NCBI GenBank assembly: GCA_011321935.1
Contig: DROJ01000332.1
Location: 1 to 33,320, forward strand
Reading direction: 5' to 3'
Source of the DNA: Bacteroidota bacterium
Lineage (GTDB): Bacteria > Bacteroidota > Bacteroidia > Chitinophagales > Saprospiraceae
DNA length: 33,320 nt
Part shown: piece after piece, positions 16,904 through 25,745 of the stretch
Position numbering within the stretch: the stretch's first letter is position 1
How the letters are laid out: each line of letters starts with the position of its first letter
Notes under the pieces: generated by a model
What the model saw: only the letters and a program-made list of their open reading frames with translations
Database searches by the model: none
What the model was told of the DNA's origin: nothing
Program-made: the position numbers and the translations under genes

Positions 16904-17917
16904 ATGAAAAAATATATCTACCCAATAGTCATATTTTCCCTTATTTCTTTTACTGCCTATTCACAGGAGCTTCGAGGAGGAGAAATTTCTCTCAATCGAG
17001 TCGTATATCACACTTACGATATATTCTTTGATTTGTACTATCATAATTTAGAACCGCCCTATAAACCTTTTCTTTTGGTTGACCTTGACGGTGTCCCTGA
17101 TACTGCGTTTCTTTCTACAGTCATAGATATTGATAATGAAATGTCTTTGCTCAGGTACTACACAACACATACTTTCCCAGGAACAAATGCCTCTGTAGCT
17201 GTGATAGACACCTTGTACCTGCCAGAATTAAAAAACCTACAAGGGCCCAACAAAGACAAATTGCGGCTGTTTACGTTTTTCGAAATACATTCCGTTGCAT
17301 TGGGATTTAATGTGCCCCCAACATTCACTAATCTACAGACGGATTATGAAATAACGGACGGCATTTTTAGCTATAATATAGAAGCTGCGGATGCCGACAG
17401 GGATACCCTTTTTTATTTTGCAAAAGATTTTTCTGATTTTCCGGGCTATGAATACAGCTATCCCGGCATACCCGATACCACATATTTTATGAACCCCCTG
17501 ACCGGGGAAGTGCTTTGGGACAGGCCATTGGAGCCGGGCAAATATTTGATAGGCTTTGACGTGGAGGAATATACAACCAGCGCAATTTATTTGGGTACGT
17601 GGGAAAGGATCATGGTCGTCGAGATAAAGGAGGAAGACATCGTTCCACTATCGGTACAAGGCCAAGAAAAATTTCCCCTTTTTACTATTTCCCCCAACCC
17701 CGCCGGGGAAAAAATAAGCCTTTCCTTTTCCAATCCTATATTTCAAAAAAACATAAAAATAAAAGCTTACAACACCATCGGGCAGATTGTTTTTGAAAAA
17801 GAAATAATGGGGAGTGGGGAGGAAGAAATAGATGTGAAAAACTGGCCGCCGGGCATATATTTTATAAATATAGAAACTGGCGAAAAAACATGGACGGAGA
17901 AATTGGTGGTGAAATAA
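16904..17917 (+). CDS. T9SS type A sorting domain-containing secreted protein
   Basis: Signal peptide MKKYIYPIVIFSLISFTAYSQ at 16904 (ORF-track start at 16871 overlaps the upstream gene); C-terminal ISPNPAGEKISLSFSNPIFQKNIKIKAYNTIGQIVFEKEI...NWPPGIYFINIETGEKTWTEKLVVK. Confidence 0.85.
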   Translation: MKKYIYPIVIFSLISFTAYSQELRGGEISLNRVVYHTYDIFFDLYYHNLEPPYKPFLLVDLDGVPDTAFLSTVIDIDNEMSLLRYYTTHTFPGTNASVAVIDTLYLPELKNLQGPNKDKLRLFTFFEIHSVALGFNVPPTFTNLQTDYEITDGIFSYNIEAADADRDTLFYFAKDFSDFPGYEYSYPGIPDTTYFMNPLTGEVLWDRPLEPGKYLIGFDVEEYTTSAIYLGTWERIMVVEIKEEDIVPLSVQGQEKFPLFTISPNPAGEKISLSFSNPIFQKNIKIKAYNTIGQIVFEKEIMGSGEEEIDVKNWPPGIYFINIETGEKTWTEKLVVK

Positions 17918-18007
17918 TGTTTCATTGCTTCATGCCCGCCCCGATTGCTCGGGGGCTACATTGTTTCATTGTTTCATTGTCAGAGAGGATAGAGCTATTT
18001 AAAAATG

Positions 18008-18254
18008 GTAACTGTTTAGTCCCCAACGAATCCCGAAGGGATTGAATGTGAATAGCCCCGGATTGCATCCGGGGGAAGCAGTAAAAGTGGGCGGCAACCC
18101 CGAAGGGGTTGAATATTGCCATTCACATTCAACCCCTTCGGGGTTGCCGCCCACCTTTACATCTTTTCCCCGGATTGCCTGCCTACCGGCAGGCAGGCAT
18201 CCGGGGCTATTCACATTCAATCCCTTCGGGATTCGTTGGGGACTAAACAGTTAC
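18008..18254. repeat. ~250-bp palindromic intergenic repeat with nested hairpins
   Basis: gtaactgtttagtccccaacgaatcccgaagggattgaatgtgaatagccccggat... mirrored by ...atccggggctattcacattcaatcccttcgggattcgttggggactaaacagttac; centre gggcggcaaccccgaaggggttgaat/attcaaccccttcggggttgccgccc. Confidence 0.93.
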
Positions 18255-18358
18255 TAAAAATGATAGTAGGCAGACCTGATTTAATATTTCAATTAATTCG
18301 CTGATCATAGCTGGCATTTTCAATGAAACCATTCAGCCATTTAACCATTCAACCATTT

Positions 18359-19696
18359 TTATATCCTCAAAGTAAACACCGTGCCTTCCCCCGGCACCGA
18401 CTGCACTGAAATGCGTCCCCGGTGCGTGCGCATGATCTGCCGGGAGAGGCTCAGGCCGATGCCGCTGCCCTCCTCTTTGGTGGTATAAAAGGGGACGAAT
18501 ACCTGCGCCAGTTTTTCCTTTTCGATGCCTTTGCCGTTGTCTGCTATTTTAATGACGGCACTGCCCTCTTTGGTGCGTTGGGTGCTGATGGATATGGTCG
18601 GGCCTTCTTTTCCTTTTATGGCGTCCACCGCATTTTTTACAATATTGATGATGACCTGCTCGATCAGTTCCACGTCGGCCTGAAAGATGACGGGGGTTTG
18701 CGAAAGCTGTGTTTTGAACTGGATATTGTTTTTTTCAAAAACAGGCTGGTACAAAACACGGAGGCGCTCCACCAGGTCATTGGCGTCCACCAACTGGAAT
18801 TTCGGGGGCGGCAGCCGCGTCAGGTTGCGGTAGGTTTCGGTGAAGTGCATCAGCCCCTCGCTGCGGTTTCGGATGGCCGAGATGGCCGCCCGGATGTCGT
18901 CCGATTGTTCTTTGTCGGTGATTCCATCGGGTGCATCGGCCAGCATATTGTCAATAGTGGAAGCGAGCGAAACGATGGGCGCTATGGAGTTCATGATCTC
19001 GTGCCGGAGTATGCGGATGAGCTTTTGCCAAGCATCGAGTTCCTGCTCTTCCAGCTCTCCTTGTATGTTGTGGAAAGAAATAAGTTTGAGTTTTTGGTCG
19101 CGCAAAACAAACTCGGCGGCCTGCAGGGCGAGCTGCATGGTCTTGTTTTCGAGTTCCACTTTTACCATGTCCCGCTCCCCGGTCTTTATTCTTTTCACGG
19201 CAGCGTGCAGTCCTTCGTGTACTTGTTGAAAGGCATCCACATGCACGAGGTAGGGCTTGTTGAGGAGCTTCTGCAAAGCCTTGTTCATCATAAAAATGCC
19301 CCCCCCCTCGTCAATGCAGAGCAGGCCCACGTTTACCGATTCGACGATGGTCTGCAGGTATTGGTGGTTGGCTTCTTTCTCCGCCCGGATGTTCAAAAAT
19401 TTCCGGTTGATGTCGTTGAAGGCATCGTACATGGCCCCAAAACTTTTGCCCTTGTGGTGGCCGGAATAGGTGGCCGAAAAGTCGTCGTACTTGATGCCCA
19501 ACAGGAAGGCCGTAAAATCTTTGTTCGTTTGGTCAACATAGCGCACCATGTCCATCACCGTCAAAACAATGACCACAAAAAGGATGAACATGGTAATATA
19601 AAATTCCGTTTTTGCTGCGCAATAGACCAGCGCCAATACCAGCGCAATGAGGAAAAGGAGGCGGAAGGTGATATTTGTGCGGAAGGATTTAAACAT
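18359..19696 (-). CDS. Sensor histidine kinase (NtrB/NtrY-like)
   Basis: Two N-terminal TM segments, PAS-like region, H-box RILRHEIMNSIAPIVSL, N-box INIVKNAVDAI, G-boxes IADNGKGIEKE and TKEEGSGIGLSLSRQIM. Confidence 0.93.
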   Translation of the reverse strand: MFKSFRTNITFRLLFLIALVLALVYCAAKTEFYITMFILFVVIVLTVMDMVRYVDQTNKDFTAFLLGIKYDDFSATYSGHHKGKSFGAMYDAFNDINRKFLNIRAEKEANHQYLQTIVESVNVGLLCIDEGGGIFMMNKALQKLLNKPYLVHVDAFQQVHEGLHAAVKRIKTGERDMVKVELENKTMQLALQAAEFVLRDQKLKLISFHNIQGELEEQELDAWQKLIRILRHEIMNSIAPIVSLASTIDNMLADAPDGITDKEQSDDIRAAISAIRNRSEGLMHFTETYRNLTRLPPPKFQLVDANDLVERLRVLYQPVFEKNNIQFKTQLSQTPVIFQADVELIEQVIINIVKNAVDAIKGKEGPTISISTQRTKEGSAVIKIADNGKGIEKEKLAQVFVPFYTTKEEGSGIGLSLSRQIMRTHRGRISVQSVPGEGTVFTLRI

Positions 19697-20171
19697 GGGC
19701 GTCGGGGCTGAAATATTTTTCCTGATCTATATATATCACTTCAATAAACCTCCCATCTAAATGAAAGAAATCTTTATCCGAAGTTATCAACGACATTTCG
19801 CCAGCAGCGGCGGTGGCCGCAATCCATAAATCGTTTTTGCCCATATTCCTAACTGAAAATTTCTTTGGAAGCCGAAGGCTCTTATGGCGGTCGTGGCTAT
19901 AAGCCGAAATTTGCATATAATAATCCACAACCCTTTTAGATGAAATCAGAACCGGCTGAAATTGTAGATATGAAGTCCTTAACTTTCCCATTTTATTTTT
20001 GCCCCATCCATTTTCATAAGCAAATGCAGAAAGCTCTCCCACTGTAACATAACTTATAAAACCATAATTTTTTATCCCTTTTTTAAAATAGGTTTTCTCT
20101 ATATCTTCCCATATTATGGATTGCCTGATTTTTTGGACAAGGATATTGGTATCCGCTAAAATAAGTTTCAT
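19689..20171 (-). CDS. PIN-domain protein (VapC-like toxin candidate)
   Basis: ADTNIL (D), TVGELSAFA (E), GKNDLWIAATAAA (D), TSDKDF (D): the PIN acidic residues appear intact. Confidence 0.85.
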   Translation of the reverse strand: MKLILADTNILVQKIRQSIIWEDIEKTYFKKGIKNYGFISYVTVGELSAFAYENGWGKNKMGKLRTSYLQFQPVLISSKRVVDYYMQISAYSHDRHKSLRLPKKFSVRNMGKNDLWIAATAAAGEMSLITSDKDFFHLDGRFIEVIYIDQEKYFSPDAHV

Positions 20172-20172
20172 G

Positions 20173-20445
20173 TCAAGACATTTCGTTAATGGCCTTCATA
20201 TACTCTTCATCCGTCATTTCTTTTTCATCTTCTTCTGGCAAGTCTTTTTCCCATTCCATTGGTTCTTGCAATTCCAAAACGGTTTTGGCATTCGCCAACT
20301 CCAGCCATTTAATCAATCCTTTTTTTTCGAGCTCCTCTTTTAATAGCCTGCACAACTTTTCTTTTTTTTCATCAGACAATTGCCCGACCAATTCGAATAT
20401 TTCATCGAAATCAAAATGGACACTAAAAGCTGCATCTTTTCCCAT
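20173..20445 (-). CDS. Small acidic protein directly upstream of the PIN gene; candidate antitoxin
   Basis: 90-aa charged protein (FELVGQLSDEKKEKLCRLLKEELEK...EEDEKEMTDEEYMKAINEMS) separated by 1 bp from the PIN start codon. Confidence 0.7.
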   Translation of the reverse strand: MGKDAAFSVHFDFDEIFELVGQLSDEKKEKLCRLLKEELEKKGLIKWLELANAKTVLELQEPMEWEKDLPEEDEKEMTDEEYMKAINEMS

Positions 20446-20521
20446 ATCTTTTCTTTTTTAGTGAAACGAATTAAAATGAAATACGAAGGTAAACAAATAT
20501 CCGCCCTGTTTCAAGCCAGCC

Positions 20522-21895
20522 TCACAGCCCATATTTCTCCAACCGCCGGTAAAGCGCCGCCCTCGTCAGCCCCAGTTCCTCCGCGGCGCGGGTGATGTTG
20601 CCCTGGTGCCGGGTCATGGATTTTTGGATCGCCCATTTTTCGAGTTCGTCCAAGTTATAGGAAGGCAGCGCCGTTTCGCCTTCGTCTTCGATCAGGTTTT
20701 GCAGCATGAAATCGTTTGGTTCGAGCAGGTCGCCGTCGCAGAGGATCACCGCCCGTTCCACTGCATGGCGCAGCTCGCGGATATTGCCCGGCCAGTTGTA
20801 GGCTTGCAGTTTTTTTATGGTGCCTTCGGCAAATACGAGATTCGGTTTTTGATATTTGCGTGCGTACATTTTCCTGAAATGTTCGGCGAGCAAGGGGATG
20901 TCGGTCATCCGTTCGCGCAGCGGCGGCAAGGTGATTTCGACGGTATTGATTCTGAAAAGCAGGTCTTGGCGGAAAGTTTTTTCCCGCACCTTTTCATAAA
21001 GCGGCACATTGGTCGCACAAACGAGGCGGATGTCAATGGGCGTCGGGTGCACCGCCCCTACCCGGATGACCTCCCTGTTTTGCAGGACGGTCAATAATTT
21101 GGATTGCGAGGCAAAGGGCAGGTTGCCTATTTCGTCCAAAAACAATGTGCCCTTGCTTGCCGCCTCGAAGCGCCCCGTGCGGTCCTCTTTCGCATCGGTG
21201 AACGAGCCTTTTTTGTGGCCGAACAGCTCGCTCTCAAAAAGGGTCTCCGGTATCGCCCCCAGGTCAACGTTGATAAAGACCTCGCCCGAACGCTTCGACT
21301 GCCGGTGCAAAGCCCTGGCCACCAGTTCTTTGCCTGTTCCATTTTCGCCGAGTATCAGCACGTCCGCATCCGTTTTGGCCACCTTTTCGATGGTCTGGAA
21401 AACCTGTTGCATCGCCGGCGACTCCCCGATCATCTCCGTAAAATTTTGGTCCATGTCCGCACTGAGCATGCGTTGGCGGCTTTGCAGTTGTTTCACCTCT
21501 TTTTTCGACTTGCTCAGTTTCACCACCGCATTGATGGTAGCGAGCAGCTTCTCGTTTCGCCAGGGTTTTTCCACAAAATCAACGGCGCCGGCTTTCAGGC
21601 ATTTCACGGCCACCTTCACGTCGCCGTAAGCCGTTATCATGATGACGTTGGCGTTGGGGTCGAGTTCGTTGGCTTTTTTCAGCCAGCGCATGCCCTCTGT
21701 TCCGCTCGTATCGCCCTTTCGGAAATTCATGTCCAAAAGGATAATATCAGGTTCATATTGCCGCATCATGCGCGGCAACAGGTGCGGGTTGTGCTCGGTG
21801 AATACCCTCGTAAAATGTTGTTTTAGGAAAAGGCGGAGAGTCAACAGTATGTCCTCTTCATCGTCCACGATGAGTATGGTTGCATCTTTCTTCAT
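20522..21895 (-). CDS. Sigma-54-dependent response regulator (NtrC/AtoC family)
   Basis: Receiver domain (ILIVDDEEDI, IILLDMNF, VDFVEKPW), AAA+ domain (GENGTGKELVARALH, GAIPETLFESELFGHKKGSFTDA), Fis-type HTH (ITRAAEELGLTRAALYRRLEKYGL); start at ATG 21895. Confidence 0.95.
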   Translation of the reverse strand: MKKDATILIVDDEEDILLTLRLFLKQHFTRVFTEHNPHLLPRMMRQYEPDIILLDMNFRKGDTSGTEGMRWLKKANELDPNANVIMITAYGDVKVAVKCLKAGAVDFVEKPWRNEKLLATINAVVKLSKSKKEVKQLQSRQRMLSADMDQNFTEMIGESPAMQQVFQTIEKVAKTDADVLILGENGTGKELVARALHRQSKRSGEVFINVDLGAIPETLFESELFGHKKGSFTDAKEDRTGRFEAASKGTLFLDEIGNLPFASQSKLLTVLQNREVIRVGAVHPTPIDIRLVCATNVPLYEKVREKTFRQDLLFRINTVEITLPPLRERMTDIPLLAEHFRKMYARKYQKPNLVFAEGTIKKLQAYNWPGNIRELRHAVERAVILCDGDLLEPNDFMLQNLIEDEGETALPSYNLDELEKWAIQKSMTRHQGNITRAAEELGLTRAALYRRLEKYGL

Positions 21896-22137
21896 AAAGT
21901 CGGGTCTGTCTTTTGTTTTAAAGAAAAGCAAGTTAAACGGAAAAGTGATATTGCCCGGTTTTTTTCGACATATTTTTTGAAATGACGGATTCATTGTTTC
22001 ATTGCTCCGCGGGATTTGTCAAAGGGATGCCTCTGGAGCAAAAAAAATATGTTGTCCAAAGCACTCCTTTGGAGTTGCCCATAAAATGCCAGTTTTATTT
22101 TTTTATGGGAAAGCCCTCCGTTGCCAAGTTGGCACAT

Positions 22138-22656
22138 TTACCATTCGTTTTTCACCAACAGCGCCGGGTCTTTTTCAAATTGCATTTGCCGCTCGCGCGA
22201 ATATCCGAACGACGCATGTGGCAACAACCGGTTCAAAAACCTCGATACCATTTTCATTTTTTTGGCAGGCAGGCTTATGCTTATTTCACCTCCGTCCAAT
22301 AATTTAAAATACATATTGCCGGTGTCCCATAAATGAAAACCAAAAGGCATGCAGCGCGTGGTAACGGAATATACCCAAACTATTTTTTCCGGCTGTTCTT
22401 TCAGTAAAAACCAAAGCCGTTCATCCACCGTCCTCGGCGTCCTTATTATGTCCAACAACAATTTTGACCCGATAATCAAAGCAATTAATCCGGCTATTAC
22501 CGCATAGCTGTTAAATTGGAAATAAATATACGGAACGACCACCCCGCCCGTCATCAGGCAGAGCGCAAAAACGAGCTTGATGTTCCGCTCTTTCCGGATG
22601 GCCGCATGGAGCAGTTTCATCGCGGGATGGAGGTGGTATGTTTTTTTGAAATTCAT
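22138..22656 (-). CDS. Hypothetical protein with two predicted TM segments
   Basis: MNFKKTYHLHPAMKLLHAAIRKERNIKLVFALCLMTGGVVVPYIYF...; ORF with hydrophobic hairpin, no family recognised. Confidence 0.65.
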   Translation of the reverse strand: MNFKKTYHLHPAMKLLHAAIRKERNIKLVFALCLMTGGVVVPYIYFQFNSYAVIAGLIALIIGSKLLLDIIRTPRTVDERLWFLLKEQPEKIVWVYSVTTRCMPFGFHLWDTGNMYFKLLDGGEISISLPAKKMKMVSRFLNRLLPHASFGYSRERQMQFEKDPALLVKNEW

Positions 22657-22738
22657 ATCGCAGCCGCCCTCCCGAAACCGTTCGGGATTGGGTAGGCTCA
22701 GCAACCAAATTTATTTGTTTTCAAATAAAAACAATTTG

Positions 22739-22771
22739 TTTTGTTGGGTGGAAAATGATTAGCTTTGCGTA
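22739..22771 (+). promoter_or_regulatory. Possible Bacteroidota promoter (TTTG ... TAGCTTTG)
   Basis: TAGCTTTG matches the TAnnTTTG -7 consensus, with upstream TTTG elements about 16-21 bp away. Confidence 0.35.
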
Positions 22772-22838
22772 AAATTGGGGTTTATTTCGCAACTGCGGAA
22801 GTACCCTTCCGACAGTTGGAAACCTTCATCCGAATTTA

Positions 22839-23185
22839 ATGCAAATCAAAGATGTAAAAATATGGAAACCCATCGGGTTCACTGAAAACTGGGGAAATGC
22901 CAGCACTTCCCGGTTGGATGTGCTACTGCCCTCGTGGGTGCGGAAGCGGCAGGCATTAAAAGCGGATGAGGGCATGCCGATGTACCTGGTTTATTTTTTT
23001 TGAAAATATACAAGTAGAAATAATAAAATCAATATTGCAACCAAAAGCTATTGGGCACAATGGAAATGTGGAATTTCTCTTTGATAAGGGAAAAGAAATA
23101 ACTAAATGTGAATTTAGTTAACAGTGGCACTTTCACTAAAGAAGCAACTGACTGGTATAAATTCAACTTGAATACATATGCTTGA
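22839..23185 (+). pseudogene. Decayed AT-rich gene with two apparent frameshifts
   Basis: MQIKDVKIWKPIGFTENWGNASTSRLDVLLPSWVRKRQALKADEGMPMYLVYFF* then, after removing one T from a T8 run, ENIQVEIIKSILQPKAIGHNGNVEFLFDKGKEITKCEF and, after a second shift, NSGTFTKEATDWYKFNLNTYA*. Confidence 0.6.
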
Positions 23186-23212
23186 CTTTCAAACTATAAC
23201 ATCAAATATATA

Positions 23213-23318
23213 GCTCCGCTCTTTTGTCATCCTGAAAGGAACTGTTCACGTGAGAAGTGAAGCCATGACAGCCGCTCTAACGTGAACAGATCCTTTCAGG
23301 ATGACAAAAGAGCGGAGC
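23213..23318. repeat. Inverted repeat, 39-bp arms with one mismatch, upstream of parE
   Basis: gctccgctcttttgtcatcctgaaaggaactgttcacgt vs acgtgaacagatcctttcaggatgacaaaagagcggagc. Confidence 0.93.
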
Positions 23319-23333
23319 CGAATGATTGAGATT

Positions 23334-23341
23334 GTACCTTT
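23334..23341 (+). promoter_or_regulatory. Possible -7 element (TACCTTTG) for parE
   Basis: Matches TAnnTTTG; ~110 bp upstream of the parE ATG; -33 element not clear. Confidence 0.35.
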
Positions 23342-23450
23342 GCTTTGAATGATTAAAATGTACAAATATGTCATTTTTAAAAAAAAATGAGATATTGAAC
23401 TAACCCCAAAACAACCCATAATTAATAAATAATAAACTACCATTCATAAA

Positions 23451-25373
23451 ATGTCAAAAGTAACCTACAACGAAGACAACATCCGCCACCTTGACTGGCG
23501 AGAGCACATCCGCATGCGCCCCGGCATGTACATCGGAAAACTCGGCGACGGTTCCTCTGCCGACGACGGCATCTATGTCCTGTTAAAAGAAGTGCTCGAC
23601 AACTGCATTGACGAGTACGTGATGGGTTTCGGAAAAGAAATAGACGTGCAGATCCACGACGGCGTGGTGGAGGTGCGCGACTATGGCCGCGGCATCCCGC
23701 TCGGCAAGGTAGTGGCCTGCGTTTCGCAAATAAATACCGGCGGAAAATACGACAGCAAAGCATTTAAAAAATCCGTCGGGCTGAACGGGGTCGGTACAAA
23801 AGCGGTCAATGCTTTGTCCGATTATTTTAAGGTGCAGTCGGTGCGGGAAGGGAAGGCCAAGGTGGCGGAATTCAATATCGGCGACCTCATCAAAGACCAC
23901 AGGCTGGCCAAGACCAAAGAGGGCAACGGAACGCTCGTGGTTTTCAAGCCCGACCCGACCGTTTTCAAAAATTACCGCTTCCGCGCCGAATATGTGGAGA
24001 GCCAATTATGGAACTATGCCTACCTCAATTCCGGCCTCAAACTCCACTTCAACGGCAAGACGATGTACTCCCGCAAAGGGCTGCTCGACCTGCTCAGCAA
24101 CAAGACGCAAAAGGAGAACCTCCGCTACCCCATCATCCATTTGGTGGGCGAAGACATCGAGGTGGCCCTCTCGCACGGCAACCACTACGGCGAGCAATAT
24201 TATTCGTTCGTGAACGGGCAGAACACCACGCAGGGCGGCACGCATTTGAATGCTTTTAAAGAGAGCATCGTGAAAACGGTGCGCGATTTTTACGGCAAAA
24301 ATTACGACGCAAAAGACATCCGCGCATCCATCGTGGCGGCCATCAGCGTGCGGGTGGAAGAACCCGTTTTTGAATCGCAGACGAAGACCAAACTCGGCTC
24401 CAACGACATCGGCCCCAAAGGCCCCACGGTGCGCACTTTCGTGAACGATTTTTTGAAAAAAGAACTCGACAACTATCTGCACAAAAACGAGGCGGTCGCC
24501 AAAGAACTGCAACGCCGCATCCAACAATCGGAGCGGGAAAGGAAGGAAATTGCTGGCATCAAAAAACTCGCCAACGCAAGGGCAAAAAAGGCCAACCTCC
24601 ACAACAAAAAACTCCGCGACTGCCGCGTGCATTTCAACGATTCCAACCGCAAATCGCCGGAAGAGAAAAGGATGAAAACGACTGTTTTTATTACCGAGGG
24701 AGATTCGGCGAGCGGCAGCATCACCAAGGCAAGGGACGTGCAGACGCAGGCCGTTTTCAGCCTCCGCGGCAAGCCGCTCAACTGCTTCGGCATGACCAAA
24801 AAAATCGTTTACCAAAACGAAGAACTCAACCTGCTGCAACATGCCCTCAATATCGAAAACGACCTCGAAGACCTCCGCTTCAACCAAGTGGTGATCGCTA
24901 CCGATGCCGATGTGGACGGCATGCACATCCGGCTGCTGTTGCTCACTTTTTTCCTCCAATTTTTCCCCGACCTCGTGCGCAGCGGACACCTATATATATT
25001 GCAGACACCGCTGTTCCGGGTGCGCGACAAGCGCAAAACTTTCTATTGTTACAGCGAAACGGAAAAGCAGGATGCCATCCGAAAACTGAGGGGCAAAGCA
25101 GAGATTACCCGCTTTAAAGGTTTGGGTGAAATATCGCCCAACGAGTTCAAAGATTTTATCAACGAGAACATGCGCCTCGAACCGGTAGTGCTGCAACAGG
25201 ACACCGAACTCGACGAACTGCTCGCCTATTATATGGGCAAAAACACGCCCCTCCGGCAGAAATTCATCATCGAAAACCTGCGCATCGAACTGGACGAAAT
25301 CGAGGACGATATTGAAATTGCGGAAGCGATGGGAGAGGAGAAAAAGGAGGAAATGGAAATGGTGGGGGCGTGA
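23451..25373 (+). CDS. parE: DNA topoisomerase IV subunit B (type IIA topoisomerase B subunit)
   Basis: GHKL motifs ([37 protein letters not shown]), [46 protein letters not shown]. Confidence 0.93.
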   Translation: MSKVTYNEDNIRHLDWREHIRMRPGMYIGKLGDGSSADDGIYVLLKEVLDNCIDEYVMGFGKEIDVQIHDGVVEVRDYGRGIPLGKVVACVSQINTGGKYDSKAFKKSVGLNGVGTKAVNALSDYFKVQSVREGKAKVAEFNIGDLIKDHRLAKTKEGNGTLVVFKPDPTVFKNYRFRAEYVESQLWNYAYLNSGLKLHFNGKTMYSRKGLLDLLSNKTQKENLRYPIIHLVGEDIEVALSHGNHYGEQYYSFVNGQNTTQGGTHLNAFKESIVKTVRDFYGKNYDAKDIRASIVAAISVRVEEPVFESQTKTKLGSNDIGPKGPTVRTFVNDFLKKELDNYLHKNEAVAKELQRRIQQSERERKEIAGIKKLANARAKKANLHNKKLRDCRVHFNDSNRKSPEEKRMKTTVFITEGDSASGSITKARDVQTQAVFSLRGKPLNCFGMTKKIVYQNEELNLLQHALNIENDLEDLRFNQVVIATDADVDGMHIRLLLLTFFLQFFPDLVRSGHLYILQTPLFRVRDKRKTFYCYSETEKQDAIRKLRGKAEITRFKGLGEISPNEFKDFINENMRLEPVVLQQDTELDELLAYYMGKNTPLRQKFIIENLRIELDEIEDDIEIAEAMGEEKKEEMEMVGA

Positions 25374-25582
25374 TTTTTTGGGAGAAGACCTTCCAATTTT
25401 TTCTCCACAGGAGTCCCATCGGGAAAAACTCGGAATGTCTGAAAAAGCAGCCTGAATACCAACGCTTTAAGAATTTGGCTTTGAATCAAACCGGTCACTT
25501 GACCCGCTAAACTCTTTCTTTGGTTCTTCGCCAAAATCCTAAAGTTTTGATTTTTAGTTCGTATAAAAATTGTTCGATTCAA

Positions 25583-25688
25583 TTATACTGAACCATAATA
25601 GGTTTTGTGCATTGAGGGCAGAGGCTCCCCTTCTGGGGCTGGGGGCTGGCGAGGGCAAATGCACAAAACCTATTATGGTTCAGTATAA
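25583..25688. repeat. Perfect inverted repeat, 31-bp arms, between parE and the restriction-modification genes
   Basis: ttatactgaaccataataggttttgtgcatt (25583-25613) vs aatgcacaaaacctattatggttcagtataa (25658-25688). Confidence 0.95.
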
Positions 25689-25745
25689 GAAGAAAAAACA
25701 AAACCAATAGTTGTATATTGCCATTTTTCACAAACAGTTTAATTA

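Noticed and set aside
17922-18304. Small ORFs (MNVNSPG..., MAIFNPFGVAAH...) on both strands
   Set aside because: They are translations of the palindromic element; the same peptides appear from both strands, so not genuine genes.
18422-19711. 429-aa plus-strand ORF antisense to the histidine kinase
   Set aside because: Shadow ORF of a well-supported kinase gene in high-GC codons; no recognisable domain, composition rich in H/V/F/G typical of antisense reading.
21104-21826. 240-aa plus-strand ORF antisense to the response regulator
   Set aside because: Shadow of the conserved receiver/AAA+ region.
24006-24989. 327-aa minus-strand ORF antisense to parE
   Set aside because: Fully covered by parE with clear motifs; sequence reads as antisense (FFVVEVGLF-like), no domain.
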